DNA from: an uncultured bacterium
GTDB lineage: Bacteria > Actinomycetota > Coriobacteriia > Coriobacteriales > Coriobacteriaceae
Direction of reading: 5' to 3'
DNA: 20,137 nucleotides
Assembly (NCBI GenBank): GCA_905215445.1
Contig: CAJMPZ010000042.1
Coordinates: forward strand, 1-20,137
In this document: piece after piece, positions 7,484 through 15,348 of the stretch
Numbering within the stretch: the first letter of the stretch is position 1
How the letters are laid out: each line of letters starts with the position of its first letter
The notes under the pieces: generated by a model
The model's database searches: none
Told to the model about the DNA's origin: nothing
Seen by the model: only the letters and a program-made list of their open reading frames with translations
Made by a program: the position numbers and the translations under genes

Positions 7484-8551
7484 ATGGCGCTTCCTATGGT
7501 TTATGGCGGTCCCGGCCGGTATGTTCAGGGGCCGGGCGAACTTTCGCGTCAGGGCAGGTATTTGTCATGGTTGGGCTGCGCTGCCTATGTATTGTTTGAC
7601 CAGGGCACCGAGGATCGGCTGTGCAGGCAGATCGTCGATGGATTTCTGGATGAAGATCTAAGCGAGCCGTTCTTTAAAATTTACAACGGTCCCTGTACGG
7701 AAGATGCTGTTGCCGAAATGGCTAAGGAAGCCCGGGCTGAGTATTGCGACATGGTAGTCGGTATCGGTGGTGGCAAGATGCTCGATATCGCCAAGGCAGT
7801 AGCGTTTTATGCCGAGCTGCCGTTGTGCGTATGCCCCACGGCGGCTTCGATGGACGGTCCGTGCAGCGCGATTTCGGTGCTGTACCACGAGGATGGGTCG
7901 TTCGACCGCTACCTGATGCTCGAGAAGAATCCGGACCTGGTCGTGGTCGATACCAACGTGGTCGCGGCGGCCCCACTGCGTATGACGGTCGCTGGTATGG
8001 GCGACGCGCTGGCAACGTACTTCGAGGCGCGTTCGTGCGCCGCGGCGCGAGGTGCGAACGAGCACGGTGGCGCGCCGGGGCACATGGCCCTGGTTGCGGC
8101 TCGTGCCTGCTATGACACACTTATGGAGTGCGGTGTCGCTGCCAAGCGCGATCTCAAGAAGGGCCGCATGTCACTAGCGGTTGAGCGCCTGATCGAGTGC
8201 AATATTCTGCTTTCGGGCGTTGGCTTTGAGGGTGGCGGTTTGGCGCTGGCGCATGCCATCGCCAACGGCCTGACGATTCTGCCTGAGTGCAAGGCCATGC
8301 ACGGCGAGGCCGTGGCGTTTGGTCTGGTGGTTCAACTGCGCCTGGAGCGTGCGCCCGAGCTGGATCAGGTGCTTGAGTTTTGCCGGCGTGTCGGTCTGCC
8401 GACGACGCTCGAGGAGCTGGGCCTTGGCGAGATTTCCGATGCCGACCTGATGAGCGTTGCGGATGCGGCCTTTAGAAACGAACGCAATATGGCCAACGAG
8501 CAGGCCAAGGTGACCAAACAAAAGCTTGTCGAGCTCATGCGCGAGGCATAG
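7484..8551 (+). CDS. Glycerol dehydrogenase-family paralog
   Basis: A 355-residue member of the GldA family, clearly related to the upstream gldA (shared GIGGGK.LDIAK, a SMDGPCSAISVLY counterpart of STDAPCSALSVLY, and GMGDALATYFEA). Metal ligands are intact: Asp174, His257 and His273, and the substrate-loop Asp124 is kept. It diverges from gldA in the segment after GMGDALATYFEA (CAAARGANEHGG) and at the C-terminus, where the usual family tail is replaced by a short basic helix (residues 331-355). It may therefore act on another polyol or hydroxyketone. The ribosome site is modest (GAAGGGCGG about 10 bases before the ATG). It has no T-rich terminator of its own, only a hairpin at 8583-8611. 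Confidence 0.87.
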   Translation: MALPMVYGGPGRYVQGPGELSRQGRYLSWLGCAAYVLFDQGTEDRLCRQIVDGFLDEDLSEPFFKIYNGPCTEDAVAEMAKEARAEYCDMVVGIGGGKMLDIAKAVAFYAELPLCVCPTAASMDGPCSAISVLYHEDGSFDRYLMLEKNPDLVVVDTNVVAAAPLRMTVAGMGDALATYFEARSCAAARGANEHGGAPGHMALVAARACYDTLMECGVAAKRDLKKGRMSLAVERLIECNILLSGVGFEGGGLALAHAIANGLTILPECKAMHGEAVAFGLVVQLRLERAPELDQVLEFCRRVGLPTTLEELGLGEISDADLMSVADAAFRNERNMANEQAKVTKQKLVELMREA

Positions 8552-8582
8552 TTTGGCGCTTGATTGACCTTGTGCAATCGAG

Positions 8583-8611
8583 GCGGCGATAGGCCATGGG
8601 CTATTTGCCGC
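8583..8611. other. Imperfect hairpin after the gld paralog
   Basis: Arms 8583-8595 and 8599-8611 (GCGGCGATAGGCC and GGCTATTTGCCGC) pair with small bulges around a 3-base loop, 31 bases after the stop at 8551. No T-run follows, so termination here is uncertain. The rest of 8552-8702 shows nothing firm; a TTGCCC/TATCAT pair with 19-base spacing (8632-8662) is a weak promoter candidate for the next gene. Confidence 0.35.
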
Positions 8612-8702
8612 AAAGATGCTCCGCGTGTAATTTGCCCGAGGCGTGGACCGATGGCGTATCATTATCTCTTGCTTGTTTGCACTGCTCAGGGAGGGGCCGC
8701 GC

Positions 8703-9956
8703 ATGGCGCAGGAACACGATCTGTTTGATGACATTATCGAGATCAGCAAGGGTTTCGACTTTCTTAAAAACCCGCTTGGCGGTGTGACCGATGCACTCGA
8801 TCCGTCGGCGCCGCAGTGGAATCCTGCCGACTACAAGGAGCGTCCGCGCGGAAACACCATTCCGTGCCTGGCCTGCAAAAACGAGAAGAGCGGCTGCACC
8901 GCGTGCATGGACGTGTGCCCGGTCAACGCCATCGAGGTCGAGGAAGACGCCATCGAGATCCTCGACTCCTGTCGCAAGTGCGGCCTGTGCGTCGCTGCCT
9001 GTCCGACCGAGGCGATCATCTCGCCGCGCCTGGCGCCCAAAAACCTGTATGACGATATCGTCTCTGCTGCTACGAGTCATGAGACCGCCTACGTTACCTG
9101 CACGCGTGCTCTTAAGCGCATGCCGCGCGAGAACGAGGTCGTCGTTGCCTGTGTGGGCGATATTACGGCCGAGACCTGGTTCTCGGTGCTGGCCGATTAT
9201 CCCAATGTGAGCGTGTACCTGCCGTTGGGCGTGTGCGATAAGTGCCGTAACACCGGTGGCGAGGACATCTTGGGCGAGGCCATTGCTACCGCCGAGGAGT
9301 GGGCGGGCACGGGCATGGGTCTGGAGGTCGATCCCAAGAGCCTCAAGTGCCATAAGCGCCGCGAGTACGAGCGCAAGGAGTACATGGAAAAGATCGCCCG
9401 CACCACGGGCCTTACCGTGACAAAGCTCAATCCGGCAACGGCGGCACTGGCCTCGGTGACGCAGAAGCTCAAAGCCCATCGTCATCAGATTACCCAGCTG
9501 GAGCGCACGCTCAACACCATGTGCGGCATCACGACGACCAAGCGTCGCCGTTCGCTCACGCACGGGCGGCAGCTGGTGCTCTCGACACTGCAGAACCATC
9601 CCGAGCTTGCCCAGAACATGCAGGTGAGCACGCCGGAATGCGATTTTGACAAGTGCACGTCGTGCGGCGAGTGCGTCAACGTGTGCCCCACGTTTGCCTG
9701 CGATTTGGTGGGAAGCGGCCGCTTTGCGTTGGAGTCCACGTATTGTTTAGGCTGTGGCGCCTGTGTCAAGGTTTGTCCCGAGCATGCGCTCAAGCTGGTT
9801 CAACACGACGCGTCCAATCTGGTTGTCGTCGACCCCGAGGCCGAGGAAAAGGCTGCCCAGAAGGCCAAGGCCCACGAAGAGGCGATGAAGGCCAAGGCCG
9901 AGGCAAAGGCCAAGCTCGACAAGATGCTCGACCAGGTGGAAAAGCTCGCGGACTAG
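8703..9956 (+). CDS. Four-cluster 4Fe-4S ferredoxin-like electron-transfer protein
   Basis: A 417-residue cytoplasmic protein with two ferredoxin modules. The N-terminal pair uses Cys55/58, 65, 68 and 72 followed by Cys90, 93, 96 and 100. The C-terminal pair uses Cys313/318, 321, 324 and 328 followed by Cys348, 351, 354 and 358. Each module holds one atypical motif with an extra Cys. The central region (about 125-300) has further Cys residues (133, 150, 178, 181, 216, 274), including CDKC at 178-181, and a helical segment around 245-300. The tail (378-417) is a charged Ala/Lys/Glu coiled coil. The ATG at 8703 follows GGGAGGGG; upstream in-frame codons look non-coding. It probably shuttles electrons for a redox enzyme I cannot name; no partner oxidoreductase subunit is adjacent. 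Confidence 0.85.
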   Translation: MAQEHDLFDDIIEISKGFDFLKNPLGGVTDALDPSAPQWNPADYKERPRGNTIPCLACKNEKSGCTACMDVCPVNAIEVEEDAIEILDSCRKCGLCVAACPTEAIISPRLAPKNLYDDIVSAATSHETAYVTCTRALKRMPRENEVVVACVGDITAETWFSVLADYPNVSVYLPLGVCDKCRNTGGEDILGEAIATAEEWAGTGMGLEVDPKSLKCHKRREYERKEYMEKIARTTGLTVTKLNPATAALASVTQKLKAHRHQITQLERTLNTMCGITTTKRRRSLTHGRQLVLSTLQNHPELAQNMQVSTPECDFDKCTSCGECVNVCPTFACDLVGSGRFALESTYCLGCGACVKVCPEHALKLVQHDASNLVVVDPEAEEKAAQKAKAHEEAMKAKAEAKAKLDKMLDQVEKLAD

Positions 9957-9983
9957 CTGGCGACCCCAATCTCTGCTTCATTT

Positions 9984-10033
9984 GCGCCGCCGTGGCGTCC
10001 GGGTTCGCCTGGATGCTGCGGCGGCGCTATACT
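9984..10033 (+). promoter_or_regulatory. Putative ychF promoter with adjacent inverted repeat
   Basis: A -10-like TATACT at 10028-10033 lies 37 bases before the ychF start. Immediately upstream a perfect 9-bp inverted repeat (GCGCCGCCG at 9984-9992, CGGCGGCGC at 10019-10027) covers the -35 area, where no good hexamer is visible. The repeat may be the terminator stem of the ferredoxin gene or an operator. Confidence 0.4.
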
Positions 10034-10070
10034 TATGCAGTTTGAAGTACCTGTACCAAAAGGAGCTGTC

Positions 10071-11147
10071 GTGTCCCTTTCCATCGGTATCGTGGGCCTG
10101 CCCAACGTGGGCAAGTCGACGCTGTTCACCGCGCTTACCAAAAAAACCGGCCTTGCCGCCAACTACCCGTTTGCCACGATCGACCCCAACGTGGGTATCG
10201 TCGATGTGCCCGATAACCGCCTGCAAAAGCTCGCCGATATCGTCAACCCGGGCCGCATTGTGCCGGCTACGGTCGAGTTTGTCGACATCGCGGGCCTGGT
10301 GAAGGGTGCCAACGAGGGCGAGGGCTTGGGCAACCAGTTCTTGGCAAACATCCGCGAGACCGACGCCATCTGCGAGGTCGTGCGCTACTTTAAGGACCCC
10401 AACGTTATGCGCGAGGTGGGCCGCACGGGCGAGTTCGTCGATCCCGCCGGCGATGCCGACACTATCATGACCGAGCTCATCTTGGCCGACATGGGCACGC
10501 TCGAGAAGCAGCTGCCCAAGCTCGAGAAGGAGGCCAAGCGCGACAAGGAGCTCATGCCCAAGTTCGAGGTGGCCAAGCGTCTGCTTGCCTGGCTCAACGA
10601 GGGCAAGCGCGCCGCATCCATGGAGATGACCGACGAGGAGCGCGCCGCTGCCAAGGGCCTGTTCTTGCTCACCATGAAGCCCATTCTGTATGTGGCCAAC
10701 GTAGACGAGGATATGCTCAACGAGGACCTGGCGCCCATCGACGGTGTCAAGCCGTTGCCCATCTGCGCCAAAATCGAGGCCGAGCTTTCCGAGCTCGATC
10801 CCGAGGACGCCGCCGACTACCTGGAGAGCCTGGGCCTGGAGCAGCCCGGTCTGGACGTGCTCGCGCAGGCCGCCTACAAGCTGCTTGGCCTGCAGTCGTT
10901 CTTTACGGCTGGCGAGATGGAGGTCAAGGCCTGGACGGTGCGTCAGGGCGCGACCGCCCCGCAGGCCGCCGGTGTCATCCACACCGACTTTGAGCGCGGC
11001 TTTATTAAGGCCGAGGTCATTGGCTACGACGACTACATCGAGCTCGGTGGCGAGCAGGGCGCCAAGGCTGCCGGCAAGCTGCGTATTGAGGGCAAGGACT
11101 ATGTCATGGCCGATGGCGACGTCGTGCACTTCCGCTTTAACGTATAA
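10071..11147 (+). CDS. ychF: YchF/OLA1-family ribosome-associated ATPase
   Basis: A 358-residue YchF protein, a TRAFAC-class P-loop NTPase that binds ribosomes and prefers ATP to GTP. With the GTG at 10071 as residue 1, the P-loop GLPNVGKST spans 9-17, the G2-like NYPFATIDPN follows near 31-40, DIAGLVKGA begins at Asp72, and the altered G4 motif NVDE is at 210-213, the change associated with ATP use. A coiled insert and a C-terminal TGS domain complete the usual length. I chose the GTG because AAGGAG sits 5 bases upstream and the product then starts as the family does; the in-frame ATG at 10035 has no ribosome site. It is followed by the small membrane gene after 11 bases, probably in one transcript. 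Confidence 0.96.
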   Translation: MSLSIGIVGLPNVGKSTLFTALTKKTGLAANYPFATIDPNVGIVDVPDNRLQKLADIVNPGRIVPATVEFVDIAGLVKGANEGEGLGNQFLANIRETDAICEVVRYFKDPNVMREVGRTGEFVDPAGDADTIMTELILADMGTLEKQLPKLEKEAKRDKELMPKFEVAKRLLAWLNEGKRAASMEMTDEERAAAKGLFLLTMKPILYVANVDEDMLNEDLAPIDGVKPLPICAKIEAELSELDPEDAADYLESLGLEQPGLDVLAQAAYKLLGLQSFFTAGEMEVKAWTVRQGATAPQAAGVIHTDFERGFIKAEVIGYDDYIELGGEQGAKAAGKLRIEGKDYVMADGDVVHFRFNV

Positions 11148-11158
11148 GGACGACGCGC

Positions 11159-11542
11159 ATGTTTAAATATGGCAAAAAAGCTGGCTACATGGGTATTGCG
11201 CTGCTCGTACTTGCGGTGATTCCGCTGGTGGTCGCAGCGTGTGTTATCCCCAACATTGGTCCCGAGGTAGCAACAAAGTTTAATGCTGCCGGCGAGGCGA
11301 CGCGCTGGGGCAAGAGCTACGAGTTGCTGGCGCTGCCGGTGCTCAACTTGCTGCTGAGCGTGGCGACGTACTTTACGGCGGGACGCCAGGCAAAGAACAA
11401 TGAGGAATCCGCCGCCATGGCGCGCATCGTGTGCGAGCGCTACCTGCGAAACGGCTGCATCACGGGTGTGTTTCTCAACGTAATCAACGTCTACTTTATG
11501 TATTCGGCGATTACCGGTATGGGCTTTGGCCTGGGCTTTTAG
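11159..11542 (+). CDS. Small DUF1648/SdpI-like membrane protein
   Basis: A 127-residue protein with three hydrophobic segments (about 11-31, 56-73 and 100-118). Between the first two lies the DUF1648 signature around residues 33-52 (IGPEVATKFNAAGEATRWG), the extracytoplasmic loop seen in SdpI-type immunity/signalling proteins and many small relatives of unknown role. It is shorter than SdpI, which has about six membrane segments, so only the N-terminal DUF1648 half is represented. AAGGACG lies before the ATG and it starts 11 bases after ychF. Function is not predictable; an immunity or envelope-stress role would be a guess. Confidence 0.8.
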   Translation: MFKYGKKAGYMGIALLVLAVIPLVVAACVIPNIGPEVATKFNAAGEATRWGKSYELLALPVLNLLLSVATYFTAGRQAKNNEESAAMARIVCERYLRNGCITGVFLNVINVYFMYSAITGMGFGLGF

Positions 11543-11551
11543 CTTGCGCCT

Positions 11552-11941
11552 TTAGGCAACGAGCCTGCAAGCATATTCGATGGCTGCTGCGAGGCCGCCG
11601 CTCGATCGTGGTTGAAAGACTACATCGGCGGCGGCCTCGTTTTCGTATCCGGCACCGCGGAGGCAGAGCGCGATACCGGCTTCTAAAAGGAGCGGCAGGC
11701 CGCGTTGACTGGTTGCGATTACGGCAGCCTGATTGAGCGAGCAACTGTGCGCTTGGCATTGGATGGCAAGTTCACCTTGCGCCGGGCAAGGGACCAGAAC
11801 AGCGGCGACTCGACTTGATAGCAATGCGAATGCTGTGCGCTCATCGGGCGAAAGACATTCTGCTTCAACGACGACGAGCTTGGGCGGTGCGCTGTTTGTG
11901 CGAAGCGTGGCTCGGTACATGCGGACCGAAGAACCCGACAT
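11552..11941 (-). CDS. Small hypothetical protein, possibly a degenerate HAD-like domain
   Basis: A 129-residue protein that I do not firmly recognise. Residues about 50-125 read like the C-terminal half of a HAD-fold protein: a hydrophobic strand, a GLPLLLEAGIAL stretch where HAD enzymes have the nD.pLL..AgiGvAM region, then AAADVVF and a closing GGLAAAIEYA helix. The acidic catalytic motifs are absent (VVEAEC at 24-29 in place of D-x-D, no GD..ND), so it would be inactive as a phosphatase or ATPase. I chose the ATG at 11941 because AGGAG lies 6 bases upstream; an in-frame ATG at 11965 would overlap the palindrome. It is transcribed divergently from the XRE gene, convergent with the DUF1648 gene, and probably controlled by the palindrome at 11965-11988. 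Confidence 0.6.
   Translation of the reverse strand: MSGSSVRMYRATLRTNSAPPKLVVVEAECLSPDERTAFALLSSRVAAVLVPCPAQGELAIQCQAHSCSLNQAAVIATSQRGLPLLLEAGIALCLRGAGYENEAAADVVFQPRSSGGLAAAIEYACRLVA
11590..11643 (+). terminator. Possible terminator for ychF-DUF1648, inside the convergent gene
   Basis: CGAGGCCGCCG (11590-11600) and CGGCGGCCTCG (11629-11639) form a perfect 11-bp stem with a 28-base loop, followed by TTTT at 11640-11643. It lies 48 bases after the DUF1648 stop but within the 3' coding part of the minus-strand gene, so the large loop and coding overlap lower confidence. Confidence 0.45.
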
Positions 11942-11964
11942 AGAAAACTCCTGTGTATTCGGCA

Positions 11965-11988
11965 AAACGTAAACTATAGTTTACGTTT
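11965..11988. promoter_or_regulatory. Perfect 24-bp palindromic operator between divergent genes
   Basis: The two 12-base halves are exact complements; the right half is TAGTTTACGTTT. It contains TATAGT at its centre (11975-11980), which reads the same on both strands and could serve as a -10 for both the XRE gene and the divergent small gene; TATATT at 11988-11993 is another possible -10 for the XRE gene. The position and symmetry suggest binding by the adjacent XRE protein as a dimer with autoregulation. Confidence 0.7.
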
Positions 11989-12017
11989 ATATTCGGCTCC
12001 ATTTCAAACTCGTCTGC

Positions 12018-12236
12018 ATGGACGAACGTGCGAAACAGATTCTTGGCAGGCGGGTCGAAGAGACACGCAGAGACCTTGGTATCTCCAAGGTTGATTTTTG
12101 TGTGGCGACAGGAATCAGCCGACCCTACCTCGACCGAATCGAAGATGGGACGGCAAATTTCACGCTCAAGGTTCTATTTAAGATCGCGCCCGCACTTGGC
12201 ATGACGGTGTCAGAGCTTCTCGAGGGTATCGAATAG
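12018..12236 (+). CDS. XRE-family HTH transcriptional regulator
   Basis: A 72-residue stand-alone helix-turn-helix protein of the Cro/CI type. The HTH_3 fold covers nearly all of it: VEETRRDLGISKVDFCVATGIS around 13-34, recognition region RPYLDRIEDG at 35-44, and the closing helix with MTVSELLEGI. There is no C-terminal sensor domain. No good ribosome site precedes the ATG at 12018, and the leader is short, so translation may be weak or near-leaderless. It lies 29 bases from the 24-bp palindrome and faces away from the small gene at 11552-11941, a usual layout for an autoregulated pair. It converges on the asparaginase gene with 22 bases between. Confidence 0.85.
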   Translation: MDERAKQILGRRVEETRRDLGISKVDFCVATGISRPYLDRIEDGTANFTLKVLFKIAPALGMTVSELLEGIE

Positions 12237-12258
12237 GGGATACCCGTCGACAACTGAA

Positions 12259-13272
12259 TTACGCCATCGGGATGCGGTCGTGGTTGACTTGGCTGTAGAA
12301 CAGGCGCTGAATCTCGGCCGCATCACGTGACTGGCCGAGCGCCCACATGGTTTTGGCCACGAGCGTCTCGGTGGTCATATCGTCGCCGCGCAAAATACCC
12401 GGATGATCGGCGTAAGCTCGGCCGACCTCATAAACACCCAGGTCAAGGCCCTCCTCGGGGACCTGTGTGGTCATAACGACAGTACGGCCCGAATCGACCC
12501 AGCGGAAAATTGTCTCTTGGAATGACTCGCCGGACTCGCCAAACTCGGGGATACCGCCAATGCCAAAGGTCTCCAAAATCACGGCGTCGTAGCTGTCGGC
12601 AAGGGCGTCGAGGATGCCCGGGTTTACGCCGGGCGTAAGCTTGAGTACAAATACGCGCGGGTCAATGCTGCCGTAGAAACGGACTGGGCTCTCATTCTGG
12701 TGGGTGCCGTGAAGCCCGTTGCGCACGATGCGGTCGTTGCGGATATAGGCGATGGGCGGATAGTTGACGCTAATGAACGCGTTAAAGCTCATGGTGCGCT
12801 GCTTGCGGGCGCGCGTGCCGGCAATGGCCACGCCGCCAAACACGATCGAGACGTCGTGCGAATGCTCGTCGAGCGCATAGAGCAGGCTCTGGTACAGATT
12901 GAGCTTGGCGTCGGTAAAGGGGTTGCCCATGGGCTTTTGCGAGCCGGTGAGCACGATGGGCTTGGGGCTGTCCTGAATCAGGTAGGAAAGCGCTGCCGCG
13001 GTGTAGCTCATGGTGTCGGTGCCGTGCAGAATCACGAAGCCGTCGTGGTCGGCATAGCCTTCGACGATGACGTCGCGGATACGCATCCAGTCACTGGGAC
13101 GCATATTGGTGCTGTCGATGTTCATGGGCTGCACGACGTCGAGCTCGCAGAGGCCCGAGATCTCGGGGACGCTCTGGGCGAGCTCCTCACCGGTCAGGGC
13201 GGGGGAGAGGCCGTTGCCGTCCTCGGTCGATGCGATGGTGCCGCCCGTGGCGATGAGAAGGATGCGCTTCAT
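12259..13272 (-). CDS. ansA: Type I (cytoplasmic) L-asparaginase
   Basis: A 337-residue asparaginase that hydrolyses L-asparagine to aspartate and ammonia. The nucleophile Thr12 lies in IATGGTIAS at the very N-terminus, with no signal peptide, which points to the cytoplasmic AnsA class rather than the secreted type II enzyme. The second catalytic Thr85-Asp86 pair is in HGTDTM, and Lys157 in RARKQR aligns with the catalytic lysine of AnsA. Length equals that of typical AnsA (about 338). I chose the ATG at 13272, 9 bases after AGGAA; an in-frame ATG 24 codons upstream would add a tail before the family start. Transcription probably begins at the promoter near 13324-13351. Confidence 0.95.
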   Translation of the reverse strand: MKRILLIATGGTIASTEDGNGLSPALTGEELAQSVPEISGLCELDVVQPMNIDSTNMRPSDWMRIRDVIVEGYADHDGFVILHGTDTMSYTAAALSYLIQDSPKPIVLTGSQKPMGNPFTDAKLNLYQSLLYALDEHSHDVSIVFGGVAIAGTRARKQRTMSFNAFISVNYPPIAYIRNDRIVRNGLHGTHQNESPVRFYGSIDPRVFVLKLTPGVNPGILDALADSYDAVILETFGIGGIPEFGESGESFQETIFRWVDSGRTVVMTTQVPEEGLDLGVYEVGRAYADHPGILRGDDMTTETLVAKTMWALGQSRDAAEIQRLFYSQVNHDRIPMA

Positions 13273-13323
13273 GCTGGTATTCCTATCGTATTTGCCGCCG
13301 CAGAGGCGGAGTCGTTCGGCAGT

Positions 13324-13377
13324 ATTGTGGCACAGGGCGTCCAATGTTCAAACGTATTACATCATCTGTAACGTTTG
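13324..13377 (-). promoter_or_regulatory. Putative ansA promoter with inverted repeat
   Basis: On the minus strand TTGAAC (13346-13351) and CACAAT (13324-13329) are separated by 16 bases, a fair sigma-70-type pair 52 bases before the ansA ATG. An inverted repeat (CAAACGT..TACA at 13349-13361, TGTAACGTTTG at 13367-13377, with a two-base bulge) overlaps the -35 and could be an operator. Confidence 0.4.
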
Positions 13378-13538
13378 GTAACACTTCAATCGCCGTCAAA
13401 TAGGGCCCAGGTCGTGCGTTTGCCGTGCGCTGATGGCTGCGAGGGACGAGAAACCCCATATAACGTGTACACTATGAAAGTTATTTTCGTTCATTCACGC
13501 GGGTGGGCACCGGCTCCCCGCCAACAGGAGGGGAAACC

Positions 13539-15137
13539 ATGGATCAAAAGGCTTCCGCAAAGGTCCTCGTACTCGACTTTGGTGCGCAGTACGGTCAGCT
13601 CATTGCCCGTCGCGTCCGCGACCTCAACGTGTATTCCGAGATTGTCCCCTGCGACATCTCGGCCGATGAGATTCGCGAGATGAACGCCTCTGCGCTCATC
13701 CTTTCCGGCGGCCCGGCCTCCGTGTACGCCGAGGACGCTCCGTCCATCGATCCCGCCATCTTTGACCTGGGCCTTCCCGTCCTGGGCTTCTGCTACGGCC
13801 ATCAGATCACGGCCGTGACGCTCGGCGGCAAGGTCGGTCACTCCGAGGTGGGCGAGTACGGCCGCGCCACTATTACGCGCACTGCCGGCGCCAAGCTCTT
13901 TAACTCCACGCCCATGGAGCAGACCGTGTGGATGAGCCACCGCGACGCCGTGTCCGAGGTGCCCGAGGGCTTTACCGTTACCGCCAGCACCGACGTGTGC
14001 CCGGTTGCCGCCATGGAGTGCGTCGAGCGCAAGATTTTCACCACGCAGTTCCACCCCGAGGTCAAGCACTCCGAGTACGGTCAGCAGCTGCTGAGCAACT
14101 TCTTGTTTGAGATCTGCGGCCTGGAGCCCAACTGGAGCATGGACAACCTGGTCGAGACCATGACGGCCGAGTTCCGCGAGAAGGTCGGCGACGACCGCGT
14201 GATTCTGGCCCTGTCCGGTGGCGTCGACTCCTCCGTCGTGGCTGCGCTGGGCGCCCGCGCCGTGGGCAAGCAGATGACCTGCGTGTTCATCAACCACGGT
14301 CTGCTGCGCAAGGGCGAGCCCGAGCAGGTGGAGGAGGTCTTCACCAAGCAGTTTGACGTCGACTTTATTCACGTCCACGCCGAGGACCGTTATGCCGAGC
14401 TTCTGGGCGGCGTGACCGAGCCCGAGGAGAAGCGCCGCATCATCGGTACGCAGTTCTGGAAAGAGTTCTTCGCCGTGGCGCAGCAGCTCGAGACCGATGG
14501 CAAGCCGGTCAAGTACCTGGCTCAGGGCACCATCTACCCTGACATCATCGAGTCTGGCGCTCGCAAGACGGGTGGCAAGACGGCCACCATCAAGAGCCAT
14601 CACAACCTGATCCCGTTCCCCGAGGGCGTGCACTTCGACCTCATTGAGCCGCTCGACCACTTCTTTAAGGACGAGGTCCGCGCGCTTGGCCTAGCGCTGG
14701 GCCTGCCGGGTCATATTGTGTTCCGCCAGCCCTTCCCGGGCCCGGGTCTGGCCATCCGCATCATCGGCGCGGTCGACAAGGAGAAGCTCGAGATCCTCAA
14801 GAATGCCGACGCTATCGTGCGCGAGGAGCTCGACGCCTATAACCAGCGTCTGTTTGAGCAGACCGGCGAGCGCAACTCCGAGCACAGCTGCTGGCAGTAT
14901 TTCGCCGTCCTGCCCGACATCAAGTCCGTCGGCGTTATGGGCGACGAGCGCACCTACCAGCGCCCGATCATCCTTCGCGCCGTCGAGTCCAGCGACGCCA
15001 TGACCGCTGACTGGGCCAAGCTGCCCTACGACGTCCTGGCCCGCATCTCCGGCCGCATCGTGGCCGAGGTCCCCGGCGCCAACCGCGTGTGCTACGACAT
15101 CACGTCCAAGCCGCCGGCGACCATCGAGTGGGAGTAG
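13539..15137 (+). CDS. guaA: GMP synthase (glutamine-hydrolysing)
   Basis: A 532-residue GMP synthetase converting XMP to GMP with ATP and glutamine. The N-terminal class I amidotransferase has Cys85 in GFCYGHQ and His172/Glu174 in FHPEVKHS. The ATP-pyrophosphatase loop LSGGVDSS is near 225-232. The C-terminal dimerisation domain ends in the universal TIEWE. The ATG at 13539 follows AGGAGGGG. The upstream leader (13273-13538) has -10-like TATAAC (13459) and TACACT (13468) but no clear -35 and no recognisable purine riboswitch. The last codons and stop form the first of three att-like sequences, and the DNA after this gene is accessory. The guaA 3' end is an established target of tyrosine-recombinase islands. 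Confidence 0.97.
   Translation: MDQKASAKVLVLDFGAQYGQLIARRVRDLNVYSEIVPCDISADEIREMNASALILSGGPASVYAEDAPSIDPAIFDLGLPVLGFCYGHQITAVTLGGKVGHSEVGEYGRATITRTAGAKLFNSTPMEQTVWMSHRDAVSEVPEGFTVTASTDVCPVAAMECVERKIFTTQFHPEVKHSEYGQQLLSNFLFEICGLEPNWSMDNLVETMTAEFREKVGDDRVILALSGGVDSSVVAALGARAVGKQMTCVFINHGLLRKGEPEQVEEVFTKQFDVDFIHVHAEDRYAELLGGVTEPEEKRRIIGTQFWKEFFAVAQQLETDGKPVKYLAQGTIYPDIIESGARKTGGKTATIKSHHNLIPFPEGVHFDLIEPLDHFFKDEVRALGLALGLPGHIVFRQPFPGPGLAIRIIGAVDKEKLEILKNADAIVREELDAYNQRLFEQTGERNSEHSCWQYFAVLPDIKSVGVMGDERTYQRPIILRAVESSDAMTADWAKLPYDVLARISGRIVAEVPGANRVCYDITSKPPATIEWE
15120..15137 (+). other. guaA 3'-end attachment site (att copy 1)
   Basis: The last 18 bases of guaA, ACCATCGAGTGGGAGTAG, encode TIEWE and the stop. 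The block GAGTGGGA (15126-15133) recurs exactly at 15583-15590 and with one change at 19286-19293. By analogy with guaA islands in other bacteria this is the probable left junction of inserted DNA. Confidence 0.6.
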
Positions 15138-15171
15138 TTAAAATATGTGCAATTTACGTGCATGAAAACCT

Positions 15172-15213
15172 AGATAGCACCCATGGCGCACTGCATCATG
15201 GGTGCTATCTTTG
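15172..15213 (+). terminator. Terminator hairpin after guaA
   Basis: A perfect 14-bp stem (15172-15185 with 15197-15210) with an 11-base loop starts 34 bases after the guaA stop. Only TT-G-T follows, so the T tract is short, but stem strength and position support termination of guaA. The rest of 15214-15348 holds no gene I can support. Confidence 0.7.
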
Positions 15214-15348
15214 TATATGGGAGCGGGTCACGGCATATTCCAGTCGCCACGTGACGGATATCCGCCACACCATGACGGATTCCAGGAACATACCGCCTGC
15301 CGCGCGTGCAATCGCCGTATTGCGCACACACGAGGCAAGGAGGTCCGC

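Noticed and set aside
9978..11129. Minus-strand open frame of 383 codons opposite ychF
   Set aside because: A shadow of GC-rich coding sequence; low-complexity His/Val/Leu/Gly product with no recognisable domain, while ychF on the plus strand is complete.
13378..13538. Purine or other riboswitch before guaA
   Set aside because: The leader has a small GC hairpin (13499-13503 with 13517-13521) but none of the conserved junction sequences of purine or PRPP/ppGpp riboswitches that I could recognise.
13491..14660. Minus-strand open frame opposite guaA
   Set aside because: Antisense shadow of guaA with no ribosome site or family motif.
15138..15348. tRNA gene as the integration target near guaA
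   Set aside because: No cloverleaf or T-loop sequence found; the only strong fold is the terminator hairpin.
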